Shown here: one piece after another, positions 27,428 to 31,824 of the stretch
How the letters are laid out: each line of letters begins with the position of its first letter
Numbering within the stretch: position 1 is the first letter of the stretch
Assembly: GCA_946478985.1 (NCBI GenBank)
Contig: CAMLDZ010000031.1
Coordinates: forward strand, 1-31,824
Origin: an uncultured Solimonas sp.
Lineage (GTDB): Bacteria > Pseudomonadota > Gammaproteobacteria > Nevskiales > Nevskiaceae
DNA: 31,824 bases
Direction of reading: 5' to 3'
Notes under the pieces: model-generated
The model's input: the letters and a program-made list of their open reading frames with translations, nothing else
Databases searched by the model: none
Told to the model about the DNA's origin: nothing
Program-made: the position numbers and the translations under genes

Positions 27428-28924
27428 ATGACTCAGAACAGCTTTGGCGCCCCCGGCCTGGAGCGCCTGCGGAGCTCTATTCCCGGCCTCGATACCGTGC
27501 TCGGTGGCGGCTTCTTCCGCTCCGGCGTCTATATCCTCCAGGGCCTGCCCGGTTGCGGCAAAACCATCTTCGCCAACCAGCTCTGCTACGGGCACGTAAC
27601 GGCCGGCGGCCGCGCGGTGTACGTCACGCTGCTGGCCGAATCGCATGCGCGGATGCTGCAGCACATCCGCCCGCTCGACTTCTACGACGAGTCGATGATT
27701 CCCACGCGCCTGACCTACATGAGCGCGTTCAAGGAACTGGAGATGGAGGGCCTCAAGGGCCTGACCGCGCTGCTGCGCCGCGAGATGCGCGCGCTCAACG
27801 CCACGGTGCTGGTGCTCGACGGCCTGGTTGCGGCCACCGAGGCGGCAGAAACCGATCGCGAGCTGAAGAAGTTCATCCACGAGATCCAGACCAACGCCGT
27901 GTTCCACGGCTGCACGGTGTTCCTGCTGACCAGCGGCACCTCGCAGCGCATCAATGCCGAACACACGATGGTCGACGGCATCATCGAGCTTGAAGACCGC
28001 CTGTTCGATGCGCGCTCCGAGCGCGCGATCCAGGTGCGCAAGTTCCGCGGCGGCAAGGCGCTGCGCGGCAAGCACGGCTTCCAGATCACCGACGCCGGCC
28101 TGCAGGTGTTCCCGCGCATCGAAGCGCTGTTCACACAGCCCGGCGTCAAGGACGCCGGCCTTCCGGAGGTGCTGTCCACCGGCGTGCCGTCGCTGGACGC
28201 GCTGATCCAGCGTGGCGGCCTGCCGGCGGCCAGTGCCACCGTGGTGATCGGCTCGACGGGCACCGGCAAGACCACCATGGGCCTGCAGTTCGTGTCCCGC
28301 TCGTCGGCGCAGGAGCCGGGCCTGCTGTTCGGCTTTTTCGAATCGCCGGACCGTTTGCGCACTCATGCCGCCGCCCTGGGCATGCCGATCGACCGGCTCG
28401 AAGCCGAGGGTCATCTGCATCTGATGTGGCACTCGCAGGGCGAGCACGTTTTGGACGAGCTGGCGCACAAGCTGCTCGACAAGGTGCAGGCGCATGGCGT
28501 GCGCCGCCTGACCATCGACGGCCTCTCCGGCTTTCTGGAGAACGCCACCTACCCCGAGCGGATCGGCCGCTTCTTTTCCGGCCTGGTCAACGAGCTGCGC
28601 CGCCGCGGCGTCACCGTGCTGATGACCCTGGAAACACGCGACGCAGTGGGCAGCATGGTGCCGACGCCGTACGGCATCTCAGCCTTCGTCGACAACCTGA
28701 TGTTCCTGCGTTTCGTCGAAGCCAAGGGCGAGGTCAAGCGCCTGATCTCCATCCTCAAGATCCGCAGCTCGCACTTTGACCCGGGCCTGTACGCGCTGGA
28801 GACCGCCGCCAGCGGCCTGCGCGTCAGCGGCCGCTTCACCGCGTCCGGCGACATCATCCCCTCCGCCGAGGCGGTCGACCGCAGCACGTCCACGGACTCC
28901 GTGTCCGAGGACCCCAAGCGATAA
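27428..28924 (+). CDS. KaiC-like double-RecA ATPase
   Basis: This 498-residue protein has two tandem KaiC/RadA-type ATPase domains. Domain 1 (about 14-235) has Walker A GLPGCGKT (39-46) and Walker B VLVLDGL (D131); domain 2 (about 250-470) has Walker A GSTGTGKT (275-282) and Walker B LTIDGLS (D364). Each domain has an arginine-finger-like K-x-R (K205-F-R207 and K444-I-R446). The paired catalytic Glu of cyanobacterial KaiC is a single Glu in both domains (LLAES, FFESPDR), as in many bacterial KaiC-like proteins. No kaiA or kaiB gene is near. It lies 4 bp after a degenerate kinase gene and 4 bp before a receiver gene, so it is probably an ATP-driven hexameric signalling switch in this cassette rather than a clock. 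Confidence 0.9.
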   Translation: MTQNSFGAPGLERLRSSIPGLDTVLGGGFFRSGVYILQGLPGCGKTIFANQLCYGHVTAGGRAVYVTLLAESHARMLQHIRPLDFYDESMIPTRLTYMSAFKELEMEGLKGLTALLRREMRALNATVLVLDGLVAATEAAETDRELKKFIHEIQTNAVFHGCTVFLLTSGTSQRINAEHTMVDGIIELEDRLFDARSERAIQVRKFRGGKALRGKHGFQITDAGLQVFPRIEALFTQPGVKDAGLPEVLSTGVPSLDALIQRGGLPAASATVVIGSTGTGKTTMGLQFVSRSSAQEPGLLFGFFESPDRLRTHAAALGMPIDRLEAEGHLHLMWHSQGEHVLDELAHKLLDKVQAHGVRRLTIDGLSGFLENATYPERIGRFFSGLVNELRRRGVTVLMTLETRDAVGSMVPTPYGISAFVDNLMFLRFVEAKGEVKRLISILKIRSSHFDPGLYALETAASGLRVSGRFTASGDIIPSAEAVDRSTSTDSVSEDPKR

Positions 28925-28928
28925 GCCG

Positions 28929-29291
28929 GTGAAAACGATCCTGATCGTCGACGACGAGCTGGCCAACGCCGAGGTGCTGGCGTCGATCCTGTCGGACGAG
29001 GGTTATCGTGTGGTCTGCGCCGCCAATGGTCGCCAGGGTCTGGACCGCGTCACCGACTCGCATCCGGATCTGGTCGTGCTCGACGTGATGATGCCGGTCA
29101 TGAACGGCGTGCAGATGGGCGAGGCCCTGCGCAAAGACCCGGCGTACATGCATATCAAGCTGCTGATGAGCACCAGCCTGCGTGAGTCGACCTTGCGCGA
29201 ACAGTTTACCGCCTACGACGCCTTCCTGCGCAAGCCGTTCTCCGCAGACGCCGTGCTGCGCACGATCCAGCAGCTGATCGGCCCCGCCTGA
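28929..29291 (+). CDS. Single-domain CheY-like response regulator
   Basis: This 120-residue stand-alone receiver has all phosphorylation-site residues: D8-D9 (LIVDDE), phospho-acceptor D52 (VVLDVMMP), T82 (MSTSL) and K102 (FLRKPF). It has no output domain, so it signals by binding a partner, most simply the KaiC-like protein or the kinase-like protein encoded upstream. The GTG start at 28929 is 4 bp after the KaiC-like stop and gives the standard receiver N-terminus; the longer upstream reading runs inside the preceding gene. Because the adjacent kinase-like protein lacks its His, phosphate would have to come from another kinase or from a small phosphodonor. A terminator overlaps its stop codon. 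Confidence 0.9.
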   Translation: MKTILIVDDELANAEVLASILSDEGYRVVCAANGRQGLDRVTDSHPDLVVLDVMMPVMNGVQMGEALRKDPAYMHIKLLMSTSLRESTLREQFTAYDAFLRKPFSADAVLRTIQQLIGPA

Positions 29292-29311
29292 GGCCATTCC
29301 AGGCGTTTTTT
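29285..29311 (+). terminator. Terminator after the receiver gene
   Basis: CGCCTG (29285-29290) pairs with CAGGCG (29300-29305) around a 9-base loop and is followed directly by six T residues. The stem is short but GC-only at its base. It overlaps the receiver stop codon and separates the cassette from nrdB. Confidence 0.7.
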
Positions 29312-29348
29312 CTCTCGTGCCAAGCCTGTGGCCAGGCCGGGGACAGCC

Positions 29349-29357
29349 TGTGCATAA
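29349..29357 (-). promoter_or_regulatory. Perfect DnaA box upstream of nrdB
   Basis: On the minus strand this reads TTATGCACA, an exact match to the DnaA consensus TTATNCACA. It is 26 bp upstream of the first NrdR-like box of nrdB. DnaA control of nrd genes is known from Escherichia coli; here it is inferred from this site alone. A chance match in 31 kb is possible. Confidence 0.45.
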
Positions 29358-29382
29358 GCTGAGGATGAAGTGTGGACATCCA

Positions 29383-29424
29383 CCACATGTAGTAGGACCT
29401 TCACAAAGCACCAACTACATGTTG
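29383..29424. promoter_or_regulatory. Tandem NrdR boxes upstream of nrdB
   Basis: Two cores fit the NrdR pattern: CCACATGTAG (29383-29392) and CTACATGTTG (29415-29424). Their starts are exactly 32 bp apart, the same spacing as the pair before nrdA. The rest of the 311-bp gap between the receiver and nrdB holds a terminator, a DnaA box and a 170-bp leader in which no clear -10 could be assigned. This gives nrdB its own NrdR-controlled promoter, independent of nrdA. Confidence 0.7.
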
Positions 29425-29602
29425 ACTATCCCCGTCGAGCAGCGCATCGTTAGCGCTCTGCTTCAGCGCCCTCCGCCGACAGCCTGAAGCCTCAAGAAGC
29501 CCGGGAAGCCCGCCGCCGACCGATCACGACCGGCCGCCCGCTTCACCCCAAACAAAATCGACCGCCGCAAAGCGGCCACAAGACTGCAAAGGAGTTTCCG
29601 CC

Positions 29603-30763
29603 ATGCTGACCTGGGACGACACCCCGGCCCCTCAAGCCGCCCCCGCCGCCACGCCGATCGTGCCGCCGCCGGCCAAGCCTCAGGCCCAGGTGCAGGCTGC
29701 TGCCGCCACGGGCGCCACCGGTCTGGAAGACCTGGAAATGGGCGCGCGCCGCATCCGCGTCGACGACAAGAAGATCATCAACTGCCGCGCCGACCTCAAC
29801 CAGCTGGTGCCGTTCAAGTACAAGTGGGCCTGGGAGAAGTACCTGGCCGCCTGCAACAACCACTGGATGCCGCAAGAGATCGGCATGAGCGCGGACATCG
29901 CGCTGTGGCAGGACCCGAACGGCCTGACCGAAGACGAGCGCTCCATCATCAAGCGCAGCCTCGGCTTCTTCAGCACCGCGGATTCCCTGGTCGCCAACAA
30001 TCTGGTGCTCGCGGTCTACCGCCACCTGACCAACCCGGAATGCCGCCAGTACCTGCTGCGCCAGGCATTTGAAGAGGCGATCCACACCCACGCCTACCAG
30101 TACATCATCGAAAGCCTCGGCCTCGACGAAGCCGAAGTCTTCAACATGTACCGCGAAGTCCCGTGCATCCACGACAAGGCCGCCTGGAGCCTGCCGTTCA
30201 CGCAGAGCCTGGCCGATCCGGACTTCCACACCGGCACCAACGCAGCCGACCAGCGCCTGCTGCGCGATCTGATCGCCTTCTACGTGGTGTTCGAAGGCAT
30301 CTTCTTCTACGTCGGCTTCGTGCAGCTGCTCAGCTTCGGCCGCCGCAACAAGATGATGGGCACGTCCGAGCAGATCCAGTACATCATGCGCGACGAGTCG
30401 ATGCACATGAATTTCGGCATCGACGTGATCAACCAGATCAAGCTCGAAAACCCGGCACTGTGGACCGCCGAATTCCAGCAGGAAATCCACGCCATGATCG
30501 CCGAGGCGACCGAGCTGGAAATCCGCTACGCCCACGACACCATGCCCCGCGGCGTGCTCGGCCTCAACGCCAGCATGTTCAACGAGTACATGAAGTTCAT
30601 CGCCAACCGCCGCTGCGCCCAGATCGGCCTCAAGCCCCTCTACCCCGGCGCCGAAAATCCGTTCCCGTGGATGAGCGAGGTGATGGACCTCAAGAAGGAA
30701 AAGAACTTCTTCGAGACGCGCGTGACGGAGTATCAGACGGGTGGCGCGTTGAGCTGGGATTGA
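29603..30763 (+). CDS. nrdB: Class Ia ribonucleoside-diphosphate reductase, beta subunit
   Basis: This 386-residue radical-generating subunit holds the di-iron centre and tyrosyl radical used by NrdA. By comparison with Escherichia coli NrdB the ligands are D127, E158 and H161 in [11 protein letters not shown]231 in VVFEGIFF, and E265 and H268 in RDESMH. The radical Tyr is Y165. The first 45 residues are Ala/Pro-rich and probably disordered. The C-terminus GGALSWD would dock into NrdA. ATG 29603 is preceded by a strong AAAGGAG. The gene has its own control region with paired NrdR boxes and a DnaA box, and lies 3.7 kb from nrdA with the KaiC-like cassette between them. Family and class are sure. 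Confidence 0.96.
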   Translation: MLTWDDTPAPQAAPAATPIVPPPAKPQAQVQAAAATGATGLEDLEMGARRIRVDDKKIINCRADLNQLVPFKYKWAWEKYLAACNNHWMPQEIGMSADIALWQDPNGLTEDERSIIKRSLGFFSTADSLVANNLVLAVYRHLTNPECRQYLLRQAFEEAIHTHAYQYIIESLGLDEAEVFNMYREVPCIHDKAAWSLPFTQSLADPDFHTGTNAADQRLLRDLIAFYVVFEGIFFYVGFVQLLSFGRRNKMMGTSEQIQYIMRDESMHMNFGIDVINQIKLENPALWTAEFQQEIHAMIAEATELEIRYAHDTMPRGVLGLNASMFNEYMKFIANRRCAQIGLKPLYPGAENPFPWMSEVMDLKKEKNFFETRVTEYQTGGALSWD

Positions 30764-30788
30764 GACGAACAATCCATAGGCATGCGAG

Positions 30789-31682
30789 ATGCTTGACCCG
30801 TCATTCGATAACGAAGACGTACGCGCGGAATACGTACGGTGGCTTAAGCTCGCCGGCCCGGACCCCTATGACTCGCAGCACACCGTGGGACTACACGATG
30901 TCCTGCGAGCACACTTTCTTGTTTTAGATTTCTTTTTTAGCAAGGGAGAAGGGGTCGGCGGAATCGGGCCGAAATCAATGCCAGGGCTCCATTCAGCCAT
31001 ATATCGGCAGTTTGTTGCATTTGAAGGCAATGAAAAATGGGAAACTCCAATCGAAAGAGCCGCAACACTTTTCTTTGGGATAATAAAAGATCATCCCTTT
31101 CATGACGCAAACAAGCGAACAGCGCTACTAGTCCTCCTTCTATCACTCACGAAAAACAATCGAATACCGCAGACCTCTCAGCAAGAGCTGGAGGATTTGG
31201 CAGTCAGAGTGGCAGAAGGATCTTTAAGCGAAAGATATCGGAGAGCAAAATCACTACTGGACTCCACCGATGACGCTGAAATTCGATTTATTGCAGACTT
31301 TATAAAAAGAAAATCACGCCACATAGATCGGACTTATTACTCGATTACTTATAACGACCTTAATCGCTTGCTGAGCCGATTCGGCTTTCGGCTTGAGAAT
31401 CCAATCGGAAATCACATTGACGTTATCAAGGTTAATGTCGAACAGAAAGATGGAGTTTGGCCGTTCAAAAAGACGCGCCATGTGAATGTTCGCGTGTGTC
31501 AGATCGGATTTCCCGGCTGGAAATCACAAGTAGGCAAAGGAGCAGTAACCACCGTCCGAAAGTCGTGCAACTTGACGGAAGAGTTTGGCTATGACTCCAA
31601 AACATTCTATGACGGCGCCGACCCTCTCCCTGCCCTAATATTCGAGTACGCAAAGCCTCTTGAGCGACTGGCGTACAGGTAA
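30789..31682 (+). CDS. Fic/Doc-family protein with HicA-like C-terminal part
   Basis: This 297-residue protein has a Fic/Doc fold in its N-terminal half. The active-site motif HPFHDANKRT (102-111) has the DANKRT form of phage P1 Doc rather than the GNGR of AMPylating Fic enzymes. Doc itself phosphorylates EF-Tu. The part from about 184 looks like the small HicA mRNA-interferase fold: TYNDLNRLLSRFGFRL, then GNH209 where HicA has its catalytic GSH, then GKGAVTTVRKSCNLTEEF, like HicA's GTLRKILKQAG. This second assignment is tentative. The gene is clearly AT-richer than its neighbours and starts 25 bp after nrdB, so it is probably acquired. No antitoxin is visible; one could lie beyond the right edge. 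No strong Shine-Dalgarno was identified. Confidence 0.75.
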   Translation: MLDPSFDNEDVRAEYVRWLKLAGPDPYDSQHTVGLHDVLRAHFLVLDFFFSKGEGVGGIGPKSMPGLHSAIYRQFVAFEGNEKWETPIERAATLFFGIIKDHPFHDANKRTALLVLLLSLTKNNRIPQTSQQELEDLAVRVAEGSLSERYRRAKSLLDSTDDAEIRFIADFIKRKSRHIDRTYYSITYNDLNRLLSRFGFRLENPIGNHIDVIKVNVEQKDGVWPFKKTRHVNVRVCQIGFPGWKSQVGKGAVTTVRKSCNLTEEFGYDSKTFYDGADPLPALIFEYAKPLERLAYR

Positions 31683-31690
31683 AAAGCGAG

Positions 31691-31762
31691 CGTAGGGCGG
31701 TTAACGAAGCGTAACCCGCCATTGCCGATTCACCGGCGCGGCGGATCATGCCCCGCCCTACG
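31691..31762. repeat. REP-like palindromic element
   Basis: The element is bounded by CGTAGGGCGG (31691-31700) and its exact complement CCGCCCTACG (31753-31762). Inside, GGCGGTTA and TAACCCGCC form a nested hairpin. The wording GTAGGGCGGxTTAACG...CGTAACCCGCC resembles a repetitive extragenic element scattered through many proteobacterial genomes. It lies 8 bp after the Fic/Doc-type gene, so it may also end its transcript. The last bases of the window contain only a small palindrome, TCTGAC-A-GTCAGA (31801-31813). Confidence 0.72.
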
Positions 31763-31824
31763 ACTAACGAGTCGTCCCTGAAGAATCGAAAAAGTCATTT
31801 TCTGACAGTCAGATAGGCACGGAA

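Noticed and set aside
27428..28924. A circadian clock (kaiABC) locus
   Set aside because: There is no kaiA or kaiB gene, and the paired catalytic Glu residues of clock KaiC are single in both domains; a KaiC-like signalling ATPase is the safer call.

Overview
The window is GC-rich, densely packed bacterial DNA. It looks like a gammaproteobacterial chromosome from the Nevskiales, Xanthomonadales or Pseudomonas-like part of the class. The grounds are the high GC content, the RND and TonB-receptor envelope genes, the class Ia ribonucleotide reductase with a two-ATP-cone NrdA, and NrdR-type operators. The exact taxon is a guess. No tRNA, rRNA, CRISPR array or insertion sequence was seen.

Region 1 (about 1-13.4 kb) is a purine scavenging and catabolism locus. 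At the left edge lies the end of a uraD-like gene (urate pathway) followed by an Fe(II)/2-oxoglutarate-type oxygenase. They converge on a minus-strand operon of eight genes running from 10081 down to 1307: an adenosine/adenine deaminase-family enzyme, a NUP-family 'purine nucleoside permease', a secreted MTA/SAH-nucleosidase-like protein, a secreted ADGF-type adenosine deaminase, a TsgA-like MFS transporter, a second oxygenase, another deaminase-family enzyme and a BMP/PnrA-type nucleoside-binding protein. Divergent from it, sharing a control region with a GntR-style palindrome, is a tightly overlapping plus-strand operon: 8-oxoguanine deaminase, secreted class II cAMP phosphodiesterase, secreted S1/P1 nuclease and an atypical OmpR-type regulator. 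Together these genes could break nucleic acids and cAMP to nucleosides outside the cytoplasm, cleave and deaminate them, import the products and oxidise the purines.

Region 2 (about 14.3-20.2 kb) is an RND efflux operon in the order permease, adaptor, outer-membrane lipoprotein, closed by a very clear intrinsic terminator. Region 3 (20.4-22.6 kb) is a TonB-dependent receptor of unknown substrate.

Region 4 (22.6-30.8 kb) is the ribonucleotide reductase locus. nrdA and nrdB are about 3.7 kb apart. Each is preceded by a pair of NrdR-like boxes whose cores are exactly 32 bp apart. Between them sit a DUF2214-type membrane protein and a signalling cassette: a histidine-kinase-like protein whose phospho-acceptor His is Gln, a double-domain KaiC-like ATPase, and a single-domain CheY-like receiver. 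This cassette is the best candidate for an undescribed system here: a KaiC-type switch embedded in the dNTP-synthesis locus.

Region 5 (30.8-31.8 kb) is visibly AT-richer and looks acquired. It holds a Fic/Doc-family protein with a HicA-like C-terminal part, followed by a palindromic REP-like element.
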